Notes under the pieces: generated by a model
What the model saw: the letters and a program-made list of their open reading frames with translations, nothing else
The model's database searches: none
What the model was told of the DNA's origin: nothing
Part shown: positions 7,458-16,299 of the stretch, in pieces
Layout of the letters: the number at the start of each line of letters is the position of its first letter
Position numbering within the stretch: position 1 is the stretch's first letter
From: Cyclobacteriaceae bacterium
GTDB lineage: Bacteria > Bacteroidota > Bacteroidia > Cytophagales > Cyclobacteriaceae
DNA length: 64,000 nucleotides
NCBI GenBank assembly: GCA_029858965.1
Contig: JAOUDZ010000004.1
Coordinates: forward strand, 1-64,000
Direction of reading: 5' to 3'
Translations under genes and position numbers: made by a program

Positions 7458-9692
7458 TTAATCTGATTTATAGAATTCTTCATAGGCTTGCAAAACAGTA
7501 AGGTGAGATATTAGATAAGCAAGCGAACTCTCAGCGCCCTGGTTTCTATTGACGCCATAGTTTTCAAAACCATCACAACAGCCCTTTGTCTCAAAATCGT
7601 ACAAACTCATTCTTAGATCATTCTCCCCCAAAAACCACATGAACGAGGTGTATAATTTATTGAGGTACTCCTTGTCCTTCGTCAGGTGAAATGCCTGGTG
7701 GTACATCAGTATCATGGCGAGCGCATCGATTGGCTGCTGCGCAAACATTGATCTTTCTCCGTCCTTTTTATACCATTCCTTATTTCCAATAATAGAGAGA
7801 TAGCCGTCCTTGAGGGTGATACTCGTAAGGAAGTTCATGCTGTCAAGGGCAGTCTTGGTTATTGTATCGTCATTTAATATTTCAGCAGAATGAAGCAGCG
7901 CCAACGGTAAGATACCATTGTCATAGGCCAATAAGGACTCAAACCATTTCCATTCGTGCGTGCTATTTTCCTGGTAATGTTTAATAAGGGTGTAGGCCAG
8001 ATTTCGCAGCCGTTCGGTCATTCCATCGTCACCAGGCGTATTTCTTAAGTAGTAGCTAATTCCAATCATCGTGTTGGCTATACTTCTTATGGACTTGAGC
8101 TTTTCAAAATTTGGGGCCGCATCAAAAAACACCAATCTGCCGGTTTGGTAATAGGCATCATTGGGTGCGTTTCCCAGCAAGTAACCAAGTGCCCAGATTG
8201 TCCTTCCGAAAGAATCCTCTGAACCAACTTGATCCAAAAAGTTCCGGTTGAAACTAAGGAAATTTCTGAAGGTACCATCCTTGTTTTGCATGTAATGGAT
8301 GTAGCTGAGATAAATGGGTGATAATTCAAGTGCCAGATCGTCCTTCTTTTGCTTGTAGGCCATCAGCACCATCAGCAGAGCCCTCGCATTGTCATCCAGG
8401 CAGTATCCTTCTTTTAAATTGGGAATGCCAAATTTTGCGTGCTGTATAATCCCGGTATCGTCGGTCAACCGTTTGATGTGCGTGAGCAGGAAGGGTGGCA
8501 GGAGTAGTGGATCAACGATTGTTTCTTTTTTGACAACCAATACAGCAGGTTCTGCAAGAATGTTTTTAGCTAGCAATGCATACTGTTCACCAGTCTTAGG
8601 CCAGGTAATGTTTCTCCCATAGTCGTGCGCTTTCTTTTGGAGGTCGTGCAATACATCAGGGTTGCTTAGCAGCTCAATGAAAATTGTTGAAAGCTCATCC
8701 GAATCTGTGAAGTTAAACAGCCTGCCCCTCCCATCCGCCAGCAGTTCTGTAGCATGCCAGTAGGGGGTAGAGATAACGGCACAGCCAACACCCATTGCAT
8801 AGGAAAGCGTTCCACTTGTTATTTGCGCTTCATTTAAATAGGGCGTAATGTATATATCGCATGCGGACAGATATTTGAACAATTCCTGCTGATCGATAAA
8901 TTCATTTAGAAATAGGACGTGATCGCTCAAGTGAAGACTTTTTACCAACAGATGCAGGTAATTCCTGTATTCTTCACCTGAATGCCGCAGAATATTCGGG
9001 TGCGTTTTCCCCAACACCATGTAGAGAATATCGGGGTATTCTGTTATCACTTTTGGCAAGGCCTTTATGACTGTTTCTATCCCTTTGTTTCGCCCAATAA
9101 ATCCAAAAGTCAGTAGAATCTTTTTGTTTTCAAGCTTTAGCTCTTTCTTGGATTGGGTCTGATCAAATTGAATATCGGGTACGCCATGTTCTATAAAAGC
9201 AATTTTATCTTTTGGAATCCCATATATCGTCGTGAGGAACTTGATGGCCTTCCGGCTCATGACAACAATTTTGTTGGCCATTTTGCAGATCTCCTTGAGC
9301 ACAGCCTTTTCGTTGTAAGACGGTGTCTTCAGAATTGTGTGCAGCGTTACCACGAGGGGAATATTAAGCTTATGCAGCAGCGGAAGGATATAGACACCAT
9401 TTTGTCCACCAAATATGCCAAACTCATGTTCTAAAATGCACAGGTCTGCGCCACTATGGTTAATAAAATTGGCCGCCTCCAGATAGTCCGCTTGTTCTTC
9501 CTGGCGGATGACGAGTTTCACTTCCTGCGGGTAGGGGTAGGTTTGCCCGTGGTCACTCAGGGCGATAACGAATCCTTCGCTCAATTGTGCAGCCGGAGCC
9601 TTATTACTCCGCATTGAATGGACTAGATTTTGCGTAAAAGTTCCGATGCCACACTCTCGTGGTGGATAGGTTCCGATGTAGGCGATTTTCAT
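7458..9692 (-). CDS. GT4 glycosyltransferase fused to a C-terminal helical (toroid-like) domain
   Basis: Protein of about 744 residues. ATG 9692 (MKIAYIGTYPPRECGIGTFT) is the natural GT4 start. The longer frame back to 9866 adds 58 residues of poor composition and overlaps a promoter-like element. Residues ~1-370 form a GT-B glycosyltransferase with TFGFIGRNKGIETVIKAL and SGTLSYAMGVGCAVISTPYW. Residues ~385-744 are helical with GYCLDDNARALLMVL, EDSFGRTIWALGYL and NYGVNRNQGAESSLAYL, resembling (alpha/alpha) toroid glycosidase or epimerase folds. The fusion could couple synthesis with trimming or acceptor handling. Exact activity is unknown. Confidence 0.82.
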   Translation of the reverse strand: MKIAYIGTYPPRECGIGTFTQNLVHSMRSNKAPAAQLSEGFVIALSDHGQTYPYPQEVKLVIRQEEQADYLEAANFINHSGADLCILEHEFGIFGGQNGVYILPLLHKLNIPLVVTLHTILKTPSYNEKAVLKEICKMANKIVVMSRKAIKFLTTIYGIPKDKIAFIEHGVPDIQFDQTQSKKELKLENKKILLTFGFIGRNKGIETVIKALPKVITEYPDILYMVLGKTHPNILRHSGEEYRNYLHLLVKSLHLSDHVLFLNEFIDQQELFKYLSACDIYITPYLNEAQITSGTLSYAMGVGCAVISTPYWHATELLADGRGRLFNFTDSDELSTIFIELLSNPDVLHDLQKKAHDYGRNITWPKTGEQYALLAKNILAEPAVLVVKKETIVDPLLLPPFLLTHIKRLTDDTGIIQHAKFGIPNLKEGYCLDDNARALLMVLMAYKQKKDDLALELSPIYLSYIHYMQNKDGTFRNFLSFNRNFLDQVGSEDSFGRTIWALGYLLGNAPNDAYYQTGRLVFFDAAPNFEKLKSIRSIANTMIGISYYLRNTPGDDGMTERLRNLAYTLIKHYQENSTHEWKWFESLLAYDNGILPLALLHSAEILNDDTITKTALDSMNFLTSITLKDGYLSIIGNKEWYKKDGERSMFAQQPIDALAMILMYHQAFHLTKDKEYLNKLYTSFMWFLGENDLRMSLYDFETKGCCDGFENYGVNRNQGAESSLAYLISHLTVLQAYEEFYKSD

Positions 9693-9863
9693 GATAGTTG
9701 GAGCTTTAATGGACCAATTCGTGCAACAAAACCCAAGCTTATGGTAGAAAAGCGCCTTTCGGCGAGATATTCTTGTGGCAAAGCACTTAATGCTATAGAA
9801 ACGCTTGTCTGCTAGTGGGACGGATTTCCTGTGTACTGAATACAGGCAGGTTATCAATTTTGC

Positions 9864-9871
9864 CAAAGGTA
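9864..9871 (-). promoter_or_regulatory. Bacteroidota -7 element TACCTTTG
   Basis: A perfect TAnnTTTG on the minus strand, about 170 bases before ATG 9692. No good TTTG -33 box was found. Expected transcription start is near 9857. Confidence 0.5.
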
Positions 9872-10052
9872 CGCATAATTAAGTGCATTCAGCCAGCTGC
9901 GAGATATTCAACTTAGCAAGGGCAGAAACAGGCCTGATCTCTTTTTGTTTTGCCTGCTGGATCGTATCAGACGATGTATGAAGGGTTATAACCAAATAAT
10001 TCAACCCATTTTTCTTGCCTTTGCTTTGTATTCTTCAAGAAGGCTTTTTATA

Positions 10053-10072
10053 TTGACCGACCGTTTAGTCAA
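10053..10072. promoter_or_regulatory. TetR-family operator (imperfect palindrome)
   Basis: TTGACCGACCGTTTAGTCAA matches its reverse complement at 14 of 20 positions, including the outer TTGAC/GTCAA arms. It ends six bases before the start codon of the TetR-type gene, the usual place for an autorepression site. Confidence 0.55.
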
Positions 10073-10078
10073 AAAAAA

Positions 10079-10669
10079 TTGAGCCCTCGCAGCGCCATTA
10101 AAAACCAGGAAATAAGGCAAGAAACCATGGTGAAGATCATGGATGCTGCTTTTTCATTGATCGCAAGACAGGGCTATGAATCCACCAGCATCTCGCAGAT
10201 TGCCAGGAAAGCCGGTATATCCAAAGGGCTTTTGTACAACTATTTTCTTAGCAAAGAAGCACTACTTGAAAAGCTCATTCAAAACGCAATGTCACAAGGG
10301 GAACAAATCGTAGCCACTTCATTCACTGACGATCCGGCGAAGACATTGGAGAATCTTTTCAGGCGGTTTTTTAGGGAACTTCGCGAACGGCCTGAATATT
10401 GGCGTCTTTTAACGGAGCTGACTTTGAAAATCGATAAGTTCAAATTTGTGCACGATATCGCGGTAGAGAAAATGACGGCTTACACTGAATTGTTGAGGCA
10501 CCTATTCGTGCAGCTGGGGGTGGAGGACCCTGCCGGTGAAGCAAAATTGGTTGCTGCCGTATTTGATGGAATAGGGATGCAAGCTGTTGTGATAAAACAA
10601 GATTATCCGCTGGATGAATTGGAAAGGATATTAATCAGAAAGTATTGCAACCGAAAAATAACGCAATGA
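10079..10669 (+). CDS. TetR/AcrR family transcriptional repressor
   Basis: Protein of 196 residues. The N-terminal HTH is clear: ISQIARKAGISKGLLYNYF followed by KEALLEKLI. The C-terminal ligand-binding half is all helical. The start is TTG at 10079, giving MSPRSAIKNQ, the usual length before the HTH; the next ATG (10127) would cut into helix 1. It is first in an operon with a LolA-like protein and an ABC transporter, overlapping the next gene by ATGA. A palindrome next to its start suggests autoregulation and control of the whole operon. The inducer is unknown; a lipid or hydrophobic compound would fit the context. Confidence 0.88.
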   Translation: MSPRSAIKNQEIRQETMVKIMDAAFSLIARQGYESTSISQIARKAGISKGLLYNYFLSKEALLEKLIQNAMSQGEQIVATSFTDDPAKTLENLFRRFFRELRERPEYWRLLTELTLKIDKFKFVHDIAVEKMTAYTELLRHLFVQLGVEDPAGEAKLVAAVFDGIGMQAVVIKQDYPLDELERILIRKYCNRKITQ

Positions 10670-11406
10670 AAAAGTTGATAGTCGTATTGCTCGTGTGTAT
10701 CCCGATGGGCGTTCAAGCGCAGACCGCGAAAGAGATCATTAAGAAAGTGGATGACAAGATGCAGGGTAATTCCAACCGGTCGGTAATGAGGATGACCATC
10801 GTTCGACCAGATTGGAAGCGGGAGGTGACCATGAAAGGGTGGTCACTGGGAAGGCAGTATAGCCTGATCCTCATTACAGCACCTGCACGCGATAAAGGTC
10901 AGGCTTTTCTCAAACGACATACTGAAATGTGGAACTGGCAACCGTCTATTGACAGGGTTATTAAACTTCCTCCTTCCATGATGCTGCAATCGTGGATGGG
11001 GTCCGACTTCACGAACGACGATCTGGTGAAGGAATCATCTGTTGTGGAAGACTACATCCATACATTAAAGCAGGATACCACAATAGGCGGGCGCGTCGCG
11101 TATCAAATCGAAATGATACCCAGGCCCGATGCGGCAGTGGTCTGGGGAAAAGTAACAGTGTTTGTTGACAAGGCAGAATTAAACCAACTGCTGGTCCGGT
11201 ATTATGACGAAGACGGGAGCTTGGTAAATACGATGGTCCTCTCGGACATTAAGCCCATTGGCGGCAGGGTCCTTCCGTGTCGCCTTGAAATGATTCCGTC
11301 TGATAATCCAAAACAAAAGACCGTAATAGAATATCTTGATTTGGAGTTTGACCTCAACCTGGAGGAAGATTTTTTTTCTATGCAGAATATGAAGCGCGTT
11401 CGATGA
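10666..11406 (+). CDS. outer membrane lipoprotein-sorting (LolA-like) periplasmic protein
   Basis: Protein of 246 residues with a signal peptide (MKKLIVVLLVCIPMGVQAQ). The rest matches the LolA/LolB-like half-barrel family COG2834: TAKEIIKKVDDKM, MWNWQPSIDRVIKLPPSMM, SWMGSDFTNDDLVKES and a C-terminal beta-rich part. Such proteins carry lipids or lipoproteins across the periplasm. ATG 10666 overlaps the stop of the TetR gene (ATGA), so the pair is translationally coupled. Two permeases, an ATPase and an outer-membrane protein follow, suggesting one trans-envelope export system in which this protein is the shuttle. Confidence 0.86.
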   Translation: MKKLIVVLLVCIPMGVQAQTAKEIIKKVDDKMQGNSNRSVMRMTIVRPDWKREVTMKGWSLGRQYSLILITAPARDKGQAFLKRHTEMWNWQPSIDRVIKLPPSMMLQSWMGSDFTNDDLVKESSVVEDYIHTLKQDTTIGGRVAYQIEMIPRPDAAVVWGKVTVFVDKAELNQLLVRYYDEDGSLVNTMVLSDIKPIGGRVLPCRLEMIPSDNPKQKTVIEYLDLEFDLNLEEDFFSMQNMKRVR

Positions 11407-11441
11407 ATGCAATACCTGGTATACACTAAGAAACAAATACA

Positions 11442-12659
11442 ATGTTTTTCACCCTGGCATGGCGCAATACATGGAGAAATAAAAGGCGGTCACTTATCAC
11501 GGTGCTTTCAATCACTTTTGCGGTGTTGCTGGCTTGTGTTATGCGTTCTCTGCAAATAGGTTCGTATGAAAGAATGATCGATAATTCGGTGCGGTTTTAC
11601 ACTGGCTATATCCAGATTCATAAGAACGGCTATTGGGATGATAAGGTCATCGACAATAGTTTCAAGTACGATACTTCGCTGCAGCGCACAGTGACCACTA
11701 TGCATGGGGTTAAATTGGATGTGCCACGGTTAGAATCTTTTGCGCTGACGTCCTTTCGGAGTCAAACAAAAGGCGCGATGGTTATGGGGGTGGACCCACA
11801 ACGGGAAAATAAACTGACGAACGTAAAAGAAAAGATTGTTCGGGGAAGATTTCTCCAAGAAGACGACGAGGGAATACTGTTGGGAGAAGGTCTGGCCGGC
11901 TACCTCAAAGTACAAATAGGGGATACTGTCACTTTGCTAAGCCAGGGATTTCACGGTGCGAATGCTGCGGGATTATTTGCGGTGAGGGGCATCATCCGAT
12001 TCGCTTTACCACAACAAAATAACCAGCTTATCTATATGTCGCTGCCTCGCGCGCAATGGTTTTATGCAGCGCCGGAACTCATTACCAGCATTGCGCTGCT
12101 GATCGATAAACCTGCCCACACGACTAGGATCGTTTCGCTATTGAAAAGCAAAACTGATTCCAACCAAATTGAGATCATGGGCTGGCGGGATTTGGTTCCT
12201 GAATTAGTGCAGAGTATTGAACTTGACAACCTGAGCGGCAAAGTGATGCTATGGGTCTTATACCTGGTCATTGGCTTTGGAATGTTTGGGACCTTTTTGA
12301 TGATGGCGGCAGAACGCCAATACGAATTCGGCGTAATGCTAGCAGTAGGGATGCGAAGAATCCGGCTGCAGGCTGTTGTGTTTCTCGAAATCTCGCTCAT
12401 GACCGTCCTGGGTGTATTGCTGGGAATCACCGTCAGCCTGCCAATACTTACTTATTTCTACTACAACCCAATCCGCTACGATGAAGAAGCTGCCAAAGCG
12501 ATTGAAAGTTTTGGCGTTGAGGCCATCTATCCGTTTTCGCTCGACCCGGTAATTTTCACAAATCAGGCATATGCCATTTTTATCATGGCCATAGTGCTGT
12601 CAGCATATCCTATTTGGACGATTTATAAAATGAAAGTGGTTGAATCCATGCGACCATAA
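11442..12659 (+). CDS. ABC transporter permease, FtsX/LolCE type
   Basis: Protein of 405 residues with the MacB/LolC topology: one N-terminal membrane helix after the cytoplasmic motif AWRNTWRNKRRS, a ~220-residue periplasmic domain, and three C-terminal helices (VLYLVIGFGMFGTFLMM and onward). The coupling helix region EFGVMLAVGMRR is typical of FtsX permeases. It pairs with the next permease and the ATPase at 13919. It is clearly paralogous to the permease at 39660, which has the same length and the shared segments SGYVQVHK/TGYIQIHK and RLESFAL. Confidence 0.9.
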   Translation: MFFTLAWRNTWRNKRRSLITVLSITFAVLLACVMRSLQIGSYERMIDNSVRFYTGYIQIHKNGYWDDKVIDNSFKYDTSLQRTVTTMHGVKLDVPRLESFALTSFRSQTKGAMVMGVDPQRENKLTNVKEKIVRGRFLQEDDEGILLGEGLAGYLKVQIGDTVTLLSQGFHGANAAGLFAVRGIIRFALPQQNNQLIYMSLPRAQWFYAAPELITSIALLIDKPAHTTRIVSLLKSKTDSNQIEIMGWRDLVPELVQSIELDNLSGKVMLWVLYLVIGFGMFGTFLMMAAERQYEFGVMLAVGMRRIRLQAVVFLEISLMTVLGVLLGITVSLPILTYFYYNPIRYDEEAAKAIESFGVEAIYPFSLDPVIFTNQAYAIFIMAIVLSAYPIWTIYKMKVVESMRP

Positions 12660-12671
12660 ATACAATAGCCT

Positions 12672-13886
12672 ATGTTAACAATAATTGCCTGGCGAAACGT
12701 TTGGCGGAATAAGGGTAGGAGTGGAGTAGTGATTGGGGCTATGGTGGTGGGTATTTGGGCCCTTTCGTTTGGCAGTGGATTTATGCAAAGTTTTTTGATC
12801 GGCTACATCGAATCAGCCATACGGTATGAGACTTCAAATGGTCAAATCCACCATCCGTCGTTCATGGAAGATCAGGATATAAAATTCACCATAGGCGATC
12901 CTTTAAAAGTAGTTGCTTATTTAAAAGAACAAAGCGCTGTCAGAGGGATTTGTGCCAGGAGCCTCGTCAATGGGATGATATCTTCTGCGCGCCAGGCAAC
13001 GGGGGTTCGCATTGTCGGGGTCAATCCAGTGGAAGAGGCTGATGTAACCCACCTTGACTCCTTGATCGCGGATGGTGAATACTTTTCTACTGTGCTTAGC
13101 AACCCGGTCCTTATCGGCGAGAAGCTGGCAGAAAAACTCAAAGTTAAAGTAAAAGCGAAAGTAGTGCTCACTTTTCAGGATGCAAATGGAAATATCACGG
13201 CAGGTCGTTTTCGTGTAGCGGGTATTTTGCATGCCGCGTCGTTGGTAATCAATGAATCATCGGCATATGTCCGAAAGGATGACCTTAATCGGTTGCTCAA
13301 CATCAATGCGGCAATACATGAAATCGCGTATATAACAAATCCCGGTACGGATGATCAGGCACTAGCAGATCAACTCAACAAAAAATTTCCCAATGAAAAG
13401 ACATCATCGTGGCAGGAACTCTCACCCGCGCTCGTGTTCATGCAGCAATGGATGGGCGCCATTTTAAAAGTGCTGATCGTGGTGATCATGACTGCCCTTG
13501 CGTTTGGCATTGTGAATACCATGCTCATGGCGGTGCTCGAACGTATCCGTGAGCTGGGTGTCCTGATGGCCCTGGGTATGAATAGGGGCCGCGTTTTTCT
13601 AATGATCATGATGGAAACTATTTTTCTTACCACCATTGGAGGGCCTTTGGGTTTGATTGCCGGTTATGCTACAATTTCATATTTGGGCGAAAAAGGTATT
13701 GACCTTTCCAGCTATTCTGAAGGCCTGGAAGCAATCGGATACGAAAGCGTATTGTATCCAAGCCTGGGAACAACTGACTATATACAGATCGTTGTTGGGG
13801 TATTGATCACGGCAATCCTTGCTTCAATCTATCCGGCATGGAAAGCCATACAGTATAATCCTGTAGAGGCGATTCATACGCTTTGA
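12672..13886 (+). CDS. ABC transporter permease, FtsX/LolCE type
   Basis: Protein of 404 residues, second permease of the operon, 12 bases after the first. It has the same fold: AWRNVWRNKGRSGVVIG at the N-terminus, a periplasmic domain, then FGIVNTMLMAVLERIRELGV and LMALGMNRGRVFLMI. It most resembles the second permease of the other module at 40883, which shows that the two-permease arrangement was duplicated as a unit. It probably forms a heterodimer with its neighbour. Confidence 0.9.
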   Translation: MLTIIAWRNVWRNKGRSGVVIGAMVVGIWALSFGSGFMQSFLIGYIESAIRYETSNGQIHHPSFMEDQDIKFTIGDPLKVVAYLKEQSAVRGICARSLVNGMISSARQATGVRIVGVNPVEEADVTHLDSLIADGEYFSTVLSNPVLIGEKLAEKLKVKVKAKVVLTFQDANGNITAGRFRVAGILHAASLVINESSAYVRKDDLNRLLNINAAIHEIAYITNPGTDDQALADQLNKKFPNEKTSSWQELSPALVFMQQWMGAILKVLIVVIMTALAFGIVNTMLMAVLERIRELGVLMALGMNRGRVFLMIMMETIFLTTIGGPLGLIAGYATISYLGEKGIDLSSYSEGLEAIGYESVLYPSLGTTDYIQIVVGVLITAILASIYPAWKAIQYNPVEAIHTL

Positions 13887-13918
13887 GTCAGGTAAATGTA
13901 TTAATTAAGTAATAAGAA

Positions 13919-14605
13919 ATGGCTACACTAATTGAGGCTACAGGAATTTCAAAAGTATATCATAAAACTACGGTACCGGTACATGCCGTAAATAATATGG
14001 ATTTGACGATTGAAGAAGGCGAGTTTACAGCCATTGTCGGTCCTTCCGGATGTGGCAAGACTACGTTACTCAATATTTTGGGAGGTCTCGACTATCCCTC
14101 GTCGGGAAAAGTAGAAATAGCCGGTGTAGATATTACAGACATGAAAGATCGCGACCTGATTGACTTTCGCCTCAGCAATATTGGGTTTGTTTTTCAAGCG
14201 TATAATTTGATCCCTGTGCTTACGGCTGTTGAGAATGTTGAGTTTATCATGCTGCTGCAAAAAAAAGGGAAAAAGGAACGCGAAGTGCGCGCCCGTGAAC
14301 TGTTGATCCAAATGTCCATGGGCGATAAATTAGACAGCAGACCCGGTGAACTCGCAGGCGGTCAACAACAACGTGTAGCTGTTGCAAGGGCGCTGGCATC
14401 AAAACCGCGTTTTATCCTGGCTGATGAGCCGACCGCAAATCTTGATTCTGCTTCAACTGAAAATCTATTGAATCTTATGTCGCAAATCAACACAGAACAG
14501 CATACTACCTTCGTCTTTTCTACGCACGATCAACGGGTAATGGATAAGGCGAAGCGGCTGGTAACATTACAGGATGGTGCTATTATTTCAGATACCAGAA
14601 GATAA
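13919..14605 (+). CDS. ABC transporter ATP-binding protein, LolD/MacB type
   Basis: Protein of 228 residues with Walker A GPSGCGKTT, Q-loop FVFQAYNLIP, signature LAGGQQQRVAVARAL, Walker B FILADEPTANLD and the H-loop FSTHD. It energises the two preceding permeases. In LolCDE and MacB-type systems the ATPase drives mechanical extraction of substrates from the inner membrane instead of classical transport. Substrate here is unknown. Confidence 0.92.
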   Translation: MATLIEATGISKVYHKTTVPVHAVNNMDLTIEEGEFTAIVGPSGCGKTTLLNILGGLDYPSSGKVEIAGVDITDMKDRDLIDFRLSNIGFVFQAYNLIPVLTAVENVEFIMLLQKKGKKEREVRARELLIQMSMGDKLDSRPGELAGGQQQRVAVARALASKPRFILADEPTANLDSASTENLLNLMSQINTEQHTTFVFSTHDQRVMDKAKRLVTLQDGAIISDTRR

Positions 14606-14606
14606 A

Positions 14607-15779
14607 ATGTTTGCAAAAGTTGCGCTTATTCTTTTGCTATTGCCGACCACAATGTTGTCGGCGCAGGACGAGACGGACAAACCAAGGAAATTTACCATGA
14701 AGGGGTATCTCAAGGAAATGGCATCCTTCAACTATTTTGGTGACAGTTTGCTTTTGCAGAATCTTGTTCATAGCCGGCTTAATTTTGCATGGTATGCTAA
14801 TGCTGAATTCACCGTGTATGCTGAATTCAGAACCCGTTTGATAACCGGAGATCTGGTCAGGGAAATTCCAAACTATAGCGCGTATATCGACTCGAACAAT
14901 GACTATTTTGACCTTTCTGTTAACCTGATTGATAACAAAACTGCTTTGCTCAATGCGATGGCTGATCGCCTTTTTATTCAATGGATACATAATAATTGGG
15001 AAATCAAAGCCGGCAGGCAACGCATCAACTGGGGTGTAAACCTGGCCTGGAATCCGAACGATTGGTTTAATGCCTATTCATTCTTTGATTTTGACTATGA
15101 GGAACGGCCAGGTGCTGATGCGCTGCGGATAAGCTATTATACTGGCGTTGCTTCGAGTGTTGAAGTTGCCGCTAAGATGGCGAAAGATGTGGATCATTTT
15201 GTTGGTGCATCCATGTGGAGGCTGAACAAGTATGATTACGATATTCAATTCCTGGGGGGGCTTGTACAAGGAGATGCAGCACTAGGCACCGGATGGGCTG
15301 GCAACCTCGGTAAGGCGGGATTCAAAGGAGAGTTAACTTACTTTCACAAGGTTGTCAATACACAATTCAACAGCGCATATAACAACATGTTCCTGGGAGC
15401 ATTTTCAGTAGATTACGCTTTCCCCAGCTCGTTGTATTTTAACGGATCACTGATGTACAATTCGCAAGGGTCCTTGCATCCGGATTTCGGATTTGAGTTG
15501 GTTGCTCTGCGCCCAGGCACTGTACGCGATTTGTCGCCGTATACCTGGTCCACTTTTATTCAATCGGCATACCAAGTTACGCCGTTGTTCTACGCGAGCC
15601 TGGCGTTGATTGGCTATCCCGGTGGTGACACATTCTTCGTTAACCCGGCACTTACTATATCGGTATTGCAAAACCTTGACGTAGACCTGATCGGCCAACT
15701 GTTTTATGGTGAAGATCAAACGGGCCATTTTGGATCACTGTTAAAAGCTGCATACATAAGAGTGAAGTGGAGCTTTTAA
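14607..15779 (+). CDS. outer-membrane beta-barrel protein of the ABC operon
   Basis: Protein of 390 residues from ATG 14607; a longer in-frame start at 14574 overlaps the ATPase gene. A signal peptide (MFAKVALILLLLPTTMLSAQ) is followed by alternating aromatic beta strands (SRLNFAWYANAEFTVYAEFR, IKAGRQRINWGVNLAWNPND) and it ends in a strand with terminal F (AAYIRVKWSF), the mark of an outer-membrane barrel. The strand rich in GRQRINWG resembles phosphate-selective-porin or alginate-export-like barrels, but family assignment is uncertain. As last gene of the operon it likely accepts or exports the cargo of the LolA-like shuttle. Confidence 0.78.
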   Translation: MFAKVALILLLLPTTMLSAQDETDKPRKFTMKGYLKEMASFNYFGDSLLLQNLVHSRLNFAWYANAEFTVYAEFRTRLITGDLVREIPNYSAYIDSNNDYFDLSVNLIDNKTALLNAMADRLFIQWIHNNWEIKAGRQRINWGVNLAWNPNDWFNAYSFFDFDYEERPGADALRISYYTGVASSVEVAAKMAKDVDHFVGASMWRLNKYDYDIQFLGGLVQGDAALGTGWAGNLGKAGFKGELTYFHKVVNTQFNSAYNNMFLGAFSVDYAFPSSLYFNGSLMYNSQGSLHPDFGFELVALRPGTVRDLSPYTWSTFIQSAYQVTPLFYASLALIGYPGGDTFFVNPALTISVLQNLDVDLIGQLFYGEDQTGHFGSLLKAAYIRVKWSF

Positions 15780-16299
15780 AGTCACCTTTCACCACACATA
15801 CAACATACAACAAAATGCTCTTTTATTTCCTGTTAATTATAATCTTATAATCCCATGTGGTGCGCAATTAGTTTCTAGCACAATTTCCAAAGTCACCAGA
15901 ACTGCATGTCTTCAATACAAGGATGAAGGAATGGGAATTGTAGCATTCCCTCTTGTTATGATTCATTCTGTAATGAATTATGCCATGAAGTTCCCTAGAA
16001 TATTTATTGGGTTGCTCGCCACGTTTACACTGGGATACCTGTTGGGCACAACGCACGGCAGGGCCGACGAACCCCTATCCGGAGGCGATAGCCAGTCAGG
16101 TAATTTCCCGGAATCAAACAAAGCGAATTACGGCGTTAGGGAGTTTCCTCGCCGAAGGACCTGAAGGCGATTATACGGTAAGAAATGATCCGATTCAATT
16201 TTACTTACCCATTATGAGGATGGTTGCAATGTAGTTCACGCTTGAACCCTTTCCCTTAAATGTTACTGCGCTGATTGCTGTACGGCCCCGGTATTGTTC
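15780..16299. other. intergenic stretch with one weak small ORF
   Basis: 520 bases between the barrel gene and the minus-strand DUF1080 gene. Apart from the doubtful small ORF at 15985-16164 nothing recognisable is seen. Confidence 0.5.
15985..16164 (+). CDS. doubtful small membrane or secreted peptide
   Basis: A 59-residue ORF from an ATG with one hydrophobic helix (FPRIFIGLLATFTLGYLLG) followed by a polar tail of Gly, Ser, Asn and basic residues. It resembles a signal-anchored small protein, but it has no homologue I recognise and overlaps other frames. It may be chance. Confidence 0.25.
   Translation: MKFPRIFIGLLATFTLGYLLGTTHGRADEPLSGGDSQSGNFPESNKANYGVREFPRRRT

Larger units (their letters stand above)
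9693..10078. other. divergent intergenic region with promoter and operator
   Basis: The region lies between the minus-strand GT4 fusion and the plus-strand TetR gene. It holds a TACCTTTG element for the GT4 gene (9864-9871, minus) and a palindromic operator next to the TetR start. No other coding potential was seen. Confidence 0.6.

Noticed and set aside
9693-9866. 58-residue N-terminal extension of the GT4 fusion frame
   Set aside because: The residues have poor composition, overlap the TACCTTTG promoter element, and ATG 9692 gives the standard GT4 start.
16007-16234. 75-residue ORF overlapping the small ORF at 15985
   Set aside because: Different frame, no hydrophobic or domain signal.
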